A DNA stretch of 64,000 nucleotides from Eonycteris spelaea. Lineage: Eukaryota; Chordata; Mammalia; Chiroptera; Pteropodidae. Positions 1 through 13,480 of this stretch are shown here, piece after piece. The first letter of the stretch is position 1, and every line of letters begins with the position of its first letter. Both the position numbers and the translations under genes were made by a program. The notes under the pieces were generated by a model. It did not search any database. It was given only the letters and a program-made list of their open reading frames with translations, and was not told where the DNA came from. Location of the stretch: NCBI GenBank assembly GCA_003508835.1, contig PUFA01000552.1, forward strand, positions 62,001 to 126,000. Reading direction: 5' to 3'.

Positions 1-763
1 GGGTTTTCAGCTCCTACCACCCATTCTTTTAAGAAAGAGAAAGGCAGAAAATAGAGGTGGTGATCAATCCTGTCTACTAAGATGAAGCCTCCATTAAAAT
101 CTGATACTATGAGGTGGAGATGTTCAAGGTCAGCGAACACACCCATGTACAAGGAGGGTAATGCGCCCCCAACTCCACTGGGAAGGATGCTACAGATTCA
201 CCCTATGTACCTCTTCATCTGGCTATTCATCTGTATCCTTTATCTTTTGATAAACTGGTAATGTAAATATGTCCCTGAGTTTTATAATTTGTTCTAGCAA
301 ATAATCAAATCCAATGGGGAGGGGATCATAGAAACCTCCGATTTGTAGTCAAGTGGGACAGAAGTTATAGATAACCTGGGGTCCTACTTGGGGTTGGCAT
401 CTGAATGGGGTGGGGAGAGGCAATCCTTGGAACTGAGCTCTTAACGCTGTGGATCTGATGCTAGCTGTCTCCAGGAAGATGGTGTCAGAATTGAGTTAAA
501 TTGTAGGACACCTAGCTGTGTCACAGAGAATTGATTGGTGGGGGGAAAACCCCACATATTTGGTGTCAGAAGTGAAGTATTCTGCATGAGTAGTAGAAGA
601 GATACAGAAGGAAAGACTGGGTTTTTCTAGTACATGTATAGGGCTGACTTGCTCTTGACTTCAAGCTGAATCCAAGAAAATCTACTACTAATGTTTGGAG
701 TTCATATGTCATCCACTTAATGGCATAGAATCTTGCAAGGACTATGGATGGATTTGCATCCTC

Positions 764-790
764 CATCCCCCCCACACACACACACACAGC
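764..790. repeat. (CA)n microsatellite
   Basis: A short C run leading into about eight CA units. Confidence 0.85.
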
Positions 791-1179
791 ACTCCCTTTG
801 AAAACTGGAGCCTAGGCTTTAATCTTCTGGCATATCTTCTATGCCCATGATTTCTCCAGATTACTAGCAGTGACTAACTTGCATATTTTTCAGCTCTGGG
901 AATGTAATAGTTGCTAGGTCAGGAGTCTTGAAATTATTTTGTTATTTGGAAAGATGTCATCATTAGAAACTCAAACAAGCTCAGAGTCTGGAGGCCTGGC
1001 TAGAAATAAATGATGGATTTATTCAGGGGTCTTAAAGTTTGCACACTGAGACCGCTAGGCCAAAACCCAGAGGTGTTTCAAAGAAGAGATAAACGTTACG
1101 CGTTCTTACAGTAAAAGTGCATTCTTAAAAATAATCAGCCCTGTGTTCTTAGCCCTAGGCTTGGTCCAGGACAGTTATC

Positions 1180-1350
1180 AGATGTCAGGCTGTTTGGCTA
1201 ATGGACAACAGGTGGTCTAGAGGATGAGCACCAGGAGATCTGGTCACATCCAGTGGTCTGGATAATGGATGTCAGGTGGATGTCAGGTGGTCTGGATATT
1301 TGAGTCCTTCAGGGGGTTACCCGGAGGTCTGGTATGTGTCCAGATGTGTA
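1180..1350. repeat. Degenerate short tandem-like repeats
   Basis: Variants of 'CAGGTGGTCTGGA' and 'GGATGTCAGGTG' recur, two of them directly adjacent at about 1266-1290. Low copy and irregular. Confidence 0.55.
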
Positions 1351-1599
1351 TCCAGACATTAACACAGGACTAGAAAGTTCAAAAAGTTTAAGTTCCCAGG
1401 CTACTTAGAACAAGCATAGAGTCTCATTCTAAGCTTCATGCCTTGACTCATAATGCTAATAATTTTATCAGTTTGGTTAAAGTGACTCCTGTTTGTATAT
1501 TCCCTATCTTCATTTTTTTCTCAAAACATTCTGCAAACAAAATTTGTATTGCTACTACACTCAAACATAACAAGTCCACAGATAAGTTCCTGACCCTCC

Positions 1600-2450
1600 C
1601 CTAGCCCCAAACCTCCACCAAGCTGTCTTTCTCATCCTAATTAATACCAACTCCACTTAGGCCTAAACTTCAAGAACCATCCCCATACTCCTCTTTCTCA
1701 CACCCTCTATTTGATCTGTCTGGAAGTCCTGTTGGCTCGACCTTCAAACTACATCTAAGATCCCTCACCTCAGCATCGCCACAGCCACCTTCATCCCTCA
1801 CCTGGACAACCAGATCTCTCTGCTTGCCATCCTCCCCCAGCCCCAATCCCAGTAGCCTAGTCTGTGTAGCAGCCAGAGGAGCCCTGGCATTTCTGTGCTC
1901 CCTACTTCACTTGGAATGAAAAGTCAAAGTTCTTACAGGAGCCTACAGAGCCCAACATTAATTAACTAGCCTGTTGACCTCTGACTTGCTCTCCCCTTGC
2001 TTACTCTGTCTTAGCCACACTGCTCTCATTGCTGTTTCTTGAACCCACCTCAGGGCCTTTGTACTGACTGTTCCCTCTGATTTAAAGCTCTTCCAGATAG
2101 TTGCATAACTCACTCACTTCTTTCATATCGTTTCTCAAATATCACATTTTCAATGAGGACTTCTCTGGCCAACCTATTTAACTCTGCTCTTACCCACAGC
2201 ACTGCCAGTCTCCCTTACCCTTCTCCATTTTTTCCTTAGCATTCATTTATCAACTCCTAACATATTTATTATGTTTACTACTTATTGTCTGTCTTCCCTT
2301 ACTGGAATGTAAGTTTCATGAGGGTAAGTATAGTTGGCTGTTTAGTTTCTTACTGACTCACAAATGCCTAGAACAGGGCCATGTGTGTAGCCCATAGTAG
2401 GTGCTCAACAAACATTTGTGGAATAAATGAACAAATGAACGAACTTGAAC
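1600..2450 (+). mobile_element. L2 LINE, 3' end
   Basis: The sequence has the L2 3' order: GGCCTTTGTACTGACTGTTCC, then CTTCTCTGGCCAACC, 'ACTGGAATGTAAG', 'ATGCCTAGAACAGGGCC' and the terminal GGAATAAATGAACAAATGAA. It is moderately diverged and in the plus orientation. Confidence 0.85.
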
Positions 2451-2989
2451 AACTATTTTCATGATAATATATTCCTATCCAGGCCTTTCTCACATGCAGA
2501 TGCACAAACATAGTTATAAGCATAGTATACATATTTTGCATGATGATTTTTATCATCCCACCATCGATACTGTCCATTTTTTTAAATATTTTCATAGTTA
2601 TAACCATTATTGCTTTTAAAATGTACTTAGATTTTCACATGCTTGTTATAATAAGTCCAACAATACAAAGTTGTGTAAAGAAAAAGTTATCTTTCCTCTA
2701 ATCCACCTTGCTGAAGGGAACTACTTTTAAAATAAGCAGATATCCTACACACACACACGTATGTAACAAGTACAAATTCCACAACTCAAAGATAGTACGC
2801 CTGAATTGTACCTTCATTGTCTAATTCAAATCAGTTTCTATTTTCGACCTCATTCCCTCTGATGGCAAAAACTAAATCTAGTTAGTTCACGTAATTGCTA
2901 GCACTTATGATTTGCTTCTTTATTAGTGATCAGATATAATTTAATTCCAGTGAATTCAGAATTTACTAATGCCCTTTCTTCTCTTCTTT

Positions 2990-3720
2990 CACCTTCACAT
3001 AATTATCAGTTTTTAAAACGTATTATAAAAGAAATGGACATTCATTACAGAAAAATATTAAACAATAAATAAACAAAATGAAAAAATAAAAACCATTTGT
3101 AAATCCAGCAACCAGAAATAATCAAGCTTTTTAAATTTATTCTGTTCATATATATGCGTTTTGGGGATCATATTATAACTAGCTTTTATTGCTTAATATA
3201 TTGTGAACATTTTTCCATGTCACAAAATATACTTCTATAGCGTTTTTAATGACTGCGTGGTATCCCATTATGCAAATGCACCATAATTATTGTCCTTGTT
3301 TTTGTGTATTTGAGTTGTGTCCAACTTTTCATTTGTGCAGAATCTCTTGTAGCTAAATTTCTGTGCACATCCCTAATTATTTCCTCACGATAAAATTCTG
3401 GAACTAGTGTTCAAAGGTTCACTCGTGTTGAAGGCTTGTGATGCATGCTGTCAGCAGACCTACAAGAGAGGTGGCAGTGCTTTGACACTGGTAGGCAGGA
3501 GGGTTCCCTTATCCACACCCTACCAGCTCTGTCTTATCATTCTTCATCATCATCGTTAATCTGATAGGACAGGGGTTTTGCATTGTTGTTTTAAGTTATA
3601 TTAACTACTAGTAAAGTTGAACCTGTTTTTAGGCATTGCTTTTGTGAATCACTCATATCTTTCGGCCATTTATACATTCTCATTTATCTGCAAGAACTTT
3701 TTGTAGAATATAAAATAAAA
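2990..3720 (-). mobile_element. L1M-type LINE fragment
   Basis: The plus strand shows the antisense of the L1 ORF2 end and 3' UTR: 'ATATTGTGAACATTTTTCCATG', 'GACTGCGTGGTATCCCATTAT' and a CACACCCTACCAGC block complementary to the conserved gagggtgtgg region. Strongly diverged. Confidence 0.65.
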
Positions 3721-4559
3721 TATTGTTACCTATGTTGTAGGTATTTTGCCAGCTTGTTACTGGCCTTTTGATTTTGTATATGTGTTCTTTTGACATTGCA
3801 GTTCAGGCCCCTAGGCCAGAAGTCTGGTCTTCTGCACATGTTCAGCCTTCCAATAAACATCAAATAAACAGAGATTTTTGTATCAGTTACTCCCCCTGGA
3901 AGACCAGCAGGCAGAGTCTCCTGGACCAACATTTGGACTAGGGGTGGGCAAGAGGCTGTTTACACCGGGCAGGTCCCTCCTCCCCATGGCACCCTCCTGT
4001 TGCTGTCGAAGCAGCAGGAAAGTGGCCTCTCTTCTGCCTTTTAAAACTCACTTCAGGGCCAAACCTAATTGCCAGGGAGTTAGATTTCCAACCTCTCCAA
4101 CTAGACAGAAGGTAGCCAGAGACCAAAAAGCTGATCCACAGTCCCCACCAAACTAATGTACTGGGGCTTTCCTTTCTGATTTGGCAGTTATCTATTCCAG
4201 CACCTGGCAGGAAGAATCTTCTCCCATTGCCTTGTTTTTCAGTGTTTTCTTGGCCATTTTCACAAACATATTTTTTAGATACATATTTTTTTTCAGGCTT
4301 ATTTTTCAGATGATAATTATTTTGACTTTATTTTGAAAACTAGACAGTATTTTGTAATTTACTGGGCTTCTTACCCTGGCAAGTATTCTTTGTACTGATT
4401 TTAGTTCAGAGTCCGTACAAGTATAAGAGACAGTTTGTATATTGGCCTGGGTTGCATTTTAAAATTATGACCCATAAGAAAATGGCCCCATTTATTTTCT
4501 CCTTTTATCTTATTGTACCTCTCAGCAATTTCTGACACAGTTGTCTGTGTACTTCTCTT

Positions 4560-5010
4560 TCCAGTACTCTCCCCAGTGACCCCCATGCCACCACCTCCTG
4601 GGTGTCCTCCCTCTCTGACCACTCCTTCTCAGCCTTCCTCACTAGCTTTCCCTCCTCCCTCTTCTCTACCCAGATTTCTTTCTAGGTGACTCCACAGAAT
4701 TCACAAGGCCTCCACTGTCACCTCTGTGCCAGAGATGCCCAAATAAGTCCCCTGAGACCCTTCTCCTCTATTCTCTAGGCCCATATACCCAGCTGCCTGC
4801 TTGACCTCTCACCTTGTCCCCTCACAGATGTCCACAACTGAACCCATAGGATGCCCCCCAGCTCCTCTCCCAGCTTTCTCCTCGGTGAGAGGCTCTATCA
4901 TCCAACTAGTTGCTTGTGCCACAAACCCAGAAATCTTCCATGAAGTCTGCACATCCTGTCAATCAACACACCCCACAAAGTTCACCTCCCAGTGATTTCG
5001 TGACTTTGTG
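4560..5010 (+). mobile_element. L2 LINE, ORF2 3' region remnant
   Basis: The plus strand contains the degraded L2 reverse-transcriptase tract: a 'CTGCCTGCTTGACCTCTC' start, a 'ATGTCCACAACTGAACC' block corresponding to the MSKTEL peptide, and an 'AACCCAGAAATCTTCCATGA' block near the conserved LGV motif. No open frame is conserved. Confidence 0.6.
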
Positions 5011-5464
5011 CTCTCCTGTCCATCTTCCCAAGCTGGCCAGTCATGACATGTCTTGCCCAGGTCATGGGAATTGGGGGGCAACCAGCTTCTTCCCAGGATT
5101 TGCTGAACACAGGGAAAGTTTCTCTCAAATGACAAACCTCAAGCACGAATGGCAGTAGTTTCAGCCTCTCTACTTAAAGGACAACTGGGCCAGCCATAAA
5201 AGTCTTGGGTCACACTTCCTCAGGATTTGTTGGCCTTGCTGGACCTCCTTGCCTTCTGATACTAGTTGGTACTGAGGAGAAATCTGAAACCAGGTTGATG
5301 TTTTCCTTCAGAAGAAACTTGGATTTCTGTTCTGGATGCATAGGAAGGTTTTCCATTATCTACAAAGTTCCATAAACTTTACCAGAATGACCTAGTTACA
5401 ATAATTTTTCCTGGACACGTTGTACCCTTTAACCCTGCAGATTTAAGTTTTATTTTATTCCATT

Positions 5465-5665
5465 TCTGCTGCTTATTGCAGTATTTCCTCTGGCAAGTTA
5501 CTAATCTCTCTGTGCCTTAGTTTTCTCATGAGTACAGTAGGGATGATAATAGTATCTAACCTTATTTATTTATTTATTGTGAGGATTAAATGAGGTCATG
5601 CACATCAAGTCCTTAAAATGATGCCCAGCATATGTAGTAAGTGCTCAATAAATGTCAGTTACTAT
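5465..5665 (+). mobile_element. MIR SINE
   Basis: The MIR core and tail are clear: GGCAAGTTACTAATCTCTCTG, 'TTTTCTCATGAG', GTGAGGATTAAATGAG and GTAAGTGCTCAATAAATG. Only the tRNA-related head is weak. A TTTA run interrupts the core. Confidence 0.85.
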
Positions 5666-5899
5666 TCTCATGATTCATTCAGAAAAGTTTCAGTGTAGTA
5701 CTTTTTTGACTTTCGCTTTCATTTCATTTGTTCTGATCTTTAGGAACACCAACATGTTGGCACCCATTTGACTATCTTCTAGCTCCCTCATTTTTATGTC
5801 CAAGTTCCCAGTGTTTTCAGAGAAATACAGGTTAATACAATTCTACTCCTCCATGTTTTCCTTAAATTTAACCTAAAGCTCTAACATTATACAGCTTTC

Positions 5900-6320
5900 T
5901 TCCACCCTTCTAAAGTATATGATTCAGTGGTTTTTAAACATATATTCACAAAGTGAAACAACCATCATCACTAATTCCAGAACTTCATCATGCCAGAAAG
6001 AAACCCCATACTCGTTAGCAGTCACTGCTGATTCCTCCCTCCCCTTTCCCCAGGCAACTACTAATTGACTTTCTGTCTCTATCAGTTGGCTTGTTATGGA
6101 TACTTCGTATGAACGGAATCATACATTATGCATCTGGCTTCCTTCACTTAGCATAGTTTTCAAAGTTCATTCTTGTAATAGCATATATCAACACTTCATT
6201 CCTTTTTGTGGTTGAATAACATTCTCTTATATGGATAGACCACATTTAGTTTATTCATTCATCAACTAATGGGCATTCGAGTTACTTCCACTGTGCATCT
6301 GTTTTTGCCAATGTGAATGA
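5900..6320 (-). mobile_element. L1M-type LINE 3' fragment
   Basis: Antisense L1 landmarks appear in order: CAACCATCATCAC, CCCAGGCAACTACTAAT, GAACGGAATCATAC, CTTCCTTCACTTAGCAT and ATTCATCAACTAATGGGC. This is the common L1MA/L1MB-like 3' region. Confidence 0.8.
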
Positions 6321-7239
6321 GAAGACGGGACCCCAGTCTCCACATAAAAGGCTACCGAATCCTCAGATGAAGGAGGAGGCATTTGCGGGGAAGTTAGATT
6401 TTCTGGATGGCAGTGGGTATAGGCCAGTGACGTCAAGGATTTTGGGAAATTCCACTTTTAAAATATACGTTATCCCTAGTAGTATACACATAATTATCAC
6501 ACTATGTTTGTTCTGTGTCAGGTAGAGACAGGCCCAACTATCAGCATGTTCTGACTTTCTCCTTGTCTTCTCACTCACCTCTCTCTTTGGCTGGGCCCAT
6601 ATGCTTTCCTGAAACGCCTTTTTCTCTTCATTTGTGATTCTTTAGTCATCATACCATTTTCTTAAATCTACTCTCTTCAGCAATTCCAAGAAGCGAGGGC
6701 GGACTTTTCTGGAACACTGAAGACAGATATCCCCACCCCCTTTTTCATGTTTTTGTGGCTTTAAAAATATATATTTTTTTTGCTGGAGTTACACTGCAAA
6801 TATAGGACTGAAGAGGATGTGACAAGCTCAGACATCGCCGTAGCTTAGGTATAAAGCCGAAGACTTTTTACAGGTGTCATAAAGAATCTGAGTAAAACCC
6901 AAAATATTAAGCAGGGACTTAGGTTAAAGGTCGGATGGTGGGTACAGAACATTTGGGAATTTTAGTTCAATCATGGAATGGAAGTTGTTTAAGTACACTT
7001 AAAATTATAGTACCTTTTTGCCTCCTTTCACAATGCATAGGGCTAGTATCTGGTCTCCCCTTATTTAATCCTGGTATTGTTACTTTAATCATATTAATTT
7101 GGGGCATTTCTCCCAATTATCTTATGAGCTTCTGAAGGGAAGATACCCTGTTTACCTTAAAACACTCTTAGTTCTACATTTGTCCAATTCAGTGGATATT
7201 TACCTGCAGGCTCAGATCCCAGCCCCTCTCATTTCTGTG

Positions 7240-7400
7240 GACTTGGAAGACTCAGTTTCCTCTGCCAAGGTGAGGGTAATAAAAGCTGCACTTTGCCCAG
7301 GTATTCATGAGGATCAAATTAAACCAAGGGTGTGGGAACCCTTTGAAACTGGAAAGAGCCATGTAAATATGGCATTTAGAAGTTTACAGATAGTAGTCAA
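7240..7400 (+). mobile_element. MIR SINE fragment
   Basis: CTCAGTTTCCTCTGCCAAGGTGAGG followed by ATTCATGAGGATCAAATTAAA and GGAAAGAGCCATGTAAAT matches the 3' half of MIR. Confidence 0.6.
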
Positions 7401-8168
7401 AGGGCAAGCATTCTGGGTCGCATTGAGCTTTCAGGGGGTTACTCAGTGCCTCTCCATTTGAGAAGAGAGACACTCCCAGCCCCCCTCAGAAAGCTGCCTC
7501 CAGTCTTACCTAGCCTTTCCCTTTTTCAGGGCTCTCAAAAGTGGGATTATGCCGTAGAAAAAGCCAGTCTGCTTTTAAACACCTTTCTTTAACAGTATCA
7601 GAAATTGTGACTTTCGCTGGATTTGTGGGCTGGTTTTTAAATCCAAATTTGCATTTAACCCAGGAGCATTTGCTCAGCTCAGTATTTCTGTAAATCACCT
7701 CTGTGGGTGAGGGTTGTCCAGTTACCTAGTGAGAATATGAAACCTTGGATCCGATGCAGGAACCTGAGGTTGTCTTGTACTGGGCCTCCAGTGCTGGGGG
7801 TGGTAGGGAGAGGGGAGAGAGGGAGAAGGGTGGGAGAAGGGAGCAGTCAAGGGAGTACAGTCCAAAATAGGAGTGTCTTTTGCCTTCGTGATATATCAGG
7901 TCATAGGAAGAGGGGAAACTCATTCTCAAGAAAGAACAAAGAAACTTAACAAGTTAAAAACTGAAGAAAATTCAGAAACACTGATATAAAGAAGTGTTTA
8001 GAGGATATAAAATTAATTAGAAATGCCTCCTGGGGGTAGGTGAGTCACCAATGTTAACCTAATAATAAAGTGACAGGCAACAAGCATTTATTTAGATCAC
8101 AAATTGCAACCTGTGGGCACAGATTCACATAGAAACCCAAATTGTGTCCCAATATGAGGTGAAGTCAG

Positions 8169-8171
<3 letters not shown>

Positions 8172-8202
<31 letters not shown>
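8172..8202. repeat. (TG)n microsatellite
   Basis: About 15 TG units followed by a T run; likely polymorphic. Confidence 0.95.
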
Positions 8203-8205
<3 letters not shown>

Positions 8206-10224
8206 TTTTAATTTTGTTATTTTGATGAGAATAAGAAGAAATAATTACATGAATAAAAGAATTTCTGTTGGTGCTGACAAGCTGAGCTATTCTTTACTAG
8301 ACATGGCTGGCTACTGATTCTGTCTTTAGAAAGAGATTCCCTAATCAACAGTCTTTTGGTCAGGATGTCTGTTTTCCTGTTAGTTTTACAGTTTTTTGTA
8401 AGACAGTGTTGCTTTGGCCCAGTCCAAAGATTTTTTTTCCCATTTCAAACAGTCCAAAGTTTCAAGGAGCCAGACATGCAAGGAAACCCTCTGGACTGGC
8501 TGCCCTTAGTGGCTGCTTTATCTTAAAATGGCTCCACTTATGTCAGCTTTTCACACAAGGAAGGTCTTGAAGGGAAGCAGAGAAGAACGCCTGGTTTGGG
8601 GATCATAAGTCCTCCTTTACTTCAAGCAGAACCAAGCTCAGTGGGCGTGTTTGTACTTCTTATACTCTGAGCTGGGTGTGGTGTCAGATGCTTGGAAGCT
8701 GGACCTGCCATGACCGGCTTCACACACCCTGACTGCACCCTCTGAAACAGCTCACCATGTAGGAGCCGTTGAAAAGTACTTTGGAGAAAACAATTACAAC
8801 TGTTACCCACCAAAGCATAATTATACTTTTATCATAATTTCTTTATCTTTTTTGAAATGGGTTTTAGCCAGAACAACCATTTTTAATTATTAGAAACATT
8901 TTAAATATAACCTTTATTAATCATATAAAGGGAAACGTATGTATTCATCTTTCAAAGTGCCATGCTGATCTTTCGTGAGCTTCACTGTTTTCTACCTTAT
9001 TTGGGGACAAAGTTGTGGTTCACACGTGCCTCTCCTCAGAACCAACACAAAACTCCTTCAGAAGAATGTAAGTTAAAGGCAATGCAACACCGCCAGTAAA
9101 TAGTCTTTAGGTGTGTGGAACTTTGCAAGGCAATCTGAAAAAGGGGAGGTGGAGGGGAAGGTGGTGGAGCGCCATTTGGAAGTTAATAATCCTTCCTGTG
9201 CCTGCCACTTCCAAGCTGTGTCACTGCTGCGTGGTGGTCACCTCTGTGTTGTGTCAAACACTGATTCATTCCTAATGACCATTAAGGGACTGTCCTTTTC
9301 AGGTGATTGACTCTTCTAAGTAAATTAGACCCATTTGTGATCACATCTGGGGGAATATCGAGCTTGCTTGCCTGCACCGTGACATGCCTTCTTGAGTGGG
9401 TGCAAAACTATTGGAATTTCAGCAGAGAATTGGGTGTGTTGTATGAACTGGATCAGATTACTCAGCTGCAACCCAGAGTGAGGAGACCTCCAAGAAAAAA
9501 AATTTGATTTACGTTTTTTCTGGGCTTTGTCAATGCCTGGAACACCACAGGCACTCTGTTCCAGGGAAGAGATCTGAGGTTGGAGGCAGGGTCTGAGGAA
9601 CACAGAGACCCCAAATTCCTTTCTCCTCTCTCAGCCCGGGTGCCACCTCTTCCTTCTCCCCATTTCAGAGTCGTCTGAAGTCTTTATTACCAGCCCAAGT
9701 GCCACTCCCACCTTGAAACCTCTGTAGCTGTCAGAGCTGCTGCTTCTTGCCTCGTGTTGGATTCACCATGGTACAGCTGTCCCCGGTCGTCCTCCACCCC
9801 TGCAGCATTTTGAGAGACTCACTCAAGTGGACTAACAGCTACAGGATGCAGGGCAGAGCACCCATGGAGGGAAATTAAGTTTTAGTGAAACACTATAGGA
9901 AAATCCTCCTGGGGAGGCTGTGAAATCACAATTAGGAAAGAGGCAGAAAAGAGGGATATAAAATGTCAAAGATTTAACCTGATAAATTTTGAGACAACAA
10001 AGAAAATTATGTGATACAGTAGAGGCAGGACTTGGGCTAAAATCTGACTGAAATTGATAGATTCTAGTAAAACGTATCCCTAGAGAAGGGATACGGCCAA
10101 GAAAATGTGAGAAACTTGGTTGCATGGGGTAATTGGAAACAGAATAGGCATTCCAAGAACGATTATTGTTTTCCTGTTTGAAAAAAGAAGGCAGTACAAT
10201 CTGAAAGTAAGTGTGGGATTGTGG

Positions 10225-10480
10225 GAGCTTAGGCCTGCACAGAGACACGGTAGCACAGCCGCTGGGCACATGTGGAGATCCTGCCACCTTGGGTTCACAT
10301 GCCAGATCCACCACAAAGCTCTGTGCCCAAAGCAATTCTTAACCTGTCTGTGCCTGTTTCCCCACCTGCCAAGTGGGGAGTGAATAAAGGCCACTGTATG
10401 GTTTTCTTATGAAGACTGTAGGACTTGCTCGCAATGGCACCTGGCACATAGCGAATCCCGTGTTCTATAAAGTTTGAAAG
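10225..10480 (+). mobile_element. MIR SINE
   Basis: The tRNA-like head (CACGGTAGCACAGCCGCTGGGC), 'CTTAACCTGTCTGTGCC', a TTTCCCCACCTGCCAAGTGG core and a 'GCACCTGGCACATAGC' tail occur in order. Confidence 0.75.
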
Positions 10481-13274
10481 ATCTAGTTGGTCATAACTTT
10501 GGAACAAATAAAAAGATAAAGATAACCTAAGTTCTGTGTGATTCCACAGGTGATGAAACAGTGTCATTACATGACTTTTATAAGGCACTTCAAACCCATT
10601 CTTAAATAGCTTTTTATGCTTTTAACTCATTTTCCAGTATGACCTGGGAATGGAGGAACTTGTGCCTTAATCTTACATGACCCTAACAACATTCAGCACA
10701 CATTGCAGAGCTTAATAAATACCTGTTCATTTTTTGTTCATTACAAAATTTCAAGTTTATCCCAACAGCAACCATTTACACATTAGCAATAATTAATTTT
10801 TTAATGCCACTTTGGAAGACCCAGATGGCCCTGGTAGAAAGGTCTGGGTAAATCAGTATTAACAAAGGGAGAGAAGGCCACAGGGGTGATTGTGGCCTGG
10901 GCTTCAGGTCTTGGCAGGTCTTGGCAGTCAGAGGAAACAAGTTGTATTTTCCAGAAAAGTTCGATGAAAGCAAAAGGAAGGGACAGCAAGAACCATAGCC
11001 TGTACTTCTTAACTGCCCCTTTCTGTTCAGCTGCAGCAGCCGAGAAACAGACATATCGGCAGCCTCATGACACAACCCAGGCCTTCTGCAAGGCTCCAGA
11101 GTTCAGAACCCAGACCAGAGGGCCTGGCTGCCAGGGCATATTAAGGGAACAGCCTTAATAGCAAGGAAGCAGGGAAGATCTTGACTAGACCATCCATCTG
11201 TGAGTGATTTCAGTCAAAGACCAATTTCCTGTTGCGAGTGGGGAGGTGGGGGAGGAAGGGAGAATGAGAAGACAAACCAAGTCCAAAGGTCCTAACTCTG
11301 AGGAGATGGACAAACATGGCCTGTGTGGACACAGTGTGCTCTGATGGAAAGACAAGACTGTTCTTTGGAGTGTGTAGAATTGCAGGCAGGAGGAAAAGAC
11401 TGGGGTTCTGTCAACAGCTGAGTAGAGCTGGCCACTGTGCTTTTGCCTCTGAGCTAGGGGTGGCAGTGGAACAGCATGCATCCCTAAGGTTTACATGCCA
11501 AAGTTCCAGGAGGACCCAAGGGTCAAGTGGACACGGCAGGAGCAGGGACACAGCAGTCTGCTGTCCTGTCTGAGAGGGGCCCATTACGGATGAGGAAACC
11601 CTGCAGGGGGCTGTAGGTCTGTAACCAGTAGTGAAAATTGAGGGGAGCAGGAGGCCAAGCCAAATGACCCTCTTCCTACCAGCAGCAGTGCCCATATCCT
11701 GTCCAGCCTAGTCTCACTTGTAAGATTTAAGACCTTCAAAGAAAAGGGACAGGGGGTGCAACCGCTTGGGTTGCCAGATCAAATCCAGGACACACTATTA
11801 AATTTGAACTTCAGATAAATAAAGAATTGTCATTATTGCAGGGACCTACTTACACTAAAAAAGAAAAAAAATTATTGTTTATCTGAAATTCAAATGTAAC
11901 TGGGCATCCTGGTTTTGTTTGCTGTGCTAAATCTGGCAATCCTAATCAGATGACATGCTAAGAGAACTTCAGAACGTTTGAAAATAGTATTAAAGCAGTA
12001 GTGGCAACTTCCACAAATGGCTCTGAGTCCTCCAGGCTCCAGGGTTTTGTTACTAATTCGCAGGTGACATACCCTTTCTAAGGACTGAGTCTCTCTTGCC
12101 TCTAGGCGCCATGGGACAAAAGGAGAAAGTAAATATTCTTCTCAGGCTGGTGTGATACGCCAGCATCAGTAATAGGCCATATGTTGTGAATCCAGGTCAG
12201 GCCAGCATCCGGGGCAGGGAAGGAGATAGCAGACTACAGTAGAGGGTGGAGAGTAGAGGAGGGGTCGGGATGTTTTGCTTGTAGTTTGTCTAATAAAACT
12301 TTTGTTTCTGTGAATGATTGTGTGTGTACATGGCTAACAACCTTTCTTACTGTCATCTGCATCCAAAAATGTTTAAGGCCCTGATAGGACATTGAGTCTT
12401 GTGGAGCATTACTGTGAAAAACAAATTGGATCAGCAGCCAAGATGAATTAACTGTCACACTCACAGGTGAGGGTGAGCTTTGCATTCTAGAAAAATCACC
12501 TGCTGGAATCACCTCACCTTTTCATGGAGTCTGCAGTCCCTGCCCGTGGACGGCCAGTCCTTCACTGAAACCCAAGTTCCCTGTTTTCTCATTTTGTTCA
12601 TTTGGCTGTAACCATTTACTAAAAGCATACATTGGAATCTAATATCGTTGCGCTCGATCTCAGGCAATAAATATAGGTGATAATGTGGGACTAGATGCGC
12701 TATCCATATGTCCACAGAGCTTTGAAAATTTATTTTATTTTCTCCTCCAACTGGAAGGCTTTTCAGTGTTGAAATCCTTGGAGATTACTTGCCTTAATTC
12801 CTCAGAGCTATTTCAATTGAAATTGTCATTATTTCTCTCACGCTTTTCCTTAGGAAGAGGAAGAAAAAGTGTTTACAGTTTCACTTTGAACTTTAAAAAT
12901 TCCTATAACAATTAACTCTTGATTCAGAAATTGTAAATAAAGCTTTTTTTTTTTTATGTTTTATTATGAGAGAAAGTACACTTCCACAAGTGGAAGTGGG
13001 CCTGAGCAAGAGAAGCGTGGCTCAAAAGGCCTAAATAAAGCTGTTTTGTCATACAATGTTACTGAAACATTGTGTCCTGTGCTGGTTTAGTCTTTATTGT
13101 TCTAGCCATTTAAGTCTTATCTTGCAGTCTTTTGTAGAAAACAGCTTATGAATCTTAAGCCTAAATATTTACTGTGTTGTACCAGTTGCTCTGATTGTCA
13201 CTGTTTCTCCTGATTTTGCATTTTGCATGGATGAAATGGATTTACCATGGTTTTTAGTGGACAGTGCTTGTTGG
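10481..13274. other. Intergenic, mostly unassigned
   Basis: The palindromic MITE lies within. A MIR/L2-like tail (TTAATAAATACCTGTTC) is near 10710. The remainder shows no coding signal. Confidence 0.45.
11768..11944. mobile_element. Palindromic non-autonomous DNA transposon (MITE)
   Basis: The ends GGGTTGCCAGAT and ATCTGGCAATCCTA are inverted copies. The inner arms (AAATTTGAACTTCAGATAAA and TTATCTGAAATTCAAAT) are also inverted, so the whole 177 bp can fold as one imperfect hairpin. This architecture is typical of old mammalian hAT or mariner MITEs. I do not assign a family name. Confidence 0.7.
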
Positions 13275-13480
13275 TCGTGGAACATGATAAGGGTACAGGC
13301 TTCGCAGGCGGGTGCCCCTGGATTTGAAACTAATCCCGACCTACAGGAACATTCTGACCTTTAAAGGCATGTGAAGGCTTAACATCCTTGGCAGTAAGAT
13401 GGGAATAATGAGAGTACCCACCGTGTAGGGCTGTTGTGGGGTTTAGATGAGAAAATAAATGGAAAGCCTGGTGTGGCAGA
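13275..13480 (+). mobile_element. MIR SINE
   Basis: A degraded head, 'CAGTAAGATGGGAATAATGAGAG', 'TGTAGGGCTGTTGTGGGG' and 'AGATGAGAAAATAAATG' follow the MIR order. Confidence 0.7.

Larger units (their letters stand above)
1..1599. other. Intergenic, unassigned
   Basis: Apart from the CA run and the degenerate repeats, no gene, RNA or repeat family was recognised. Open frames are short and lack start context or splice partners. Confidence 0.5.
6321..10224. other. Intergenic, mostly unassigned
   Basis: Contains one MIR fragment near 7240 and a TG repeat. Otherwise no coding exon, RNA gene or named repeat was found. Confidence 0.45.
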
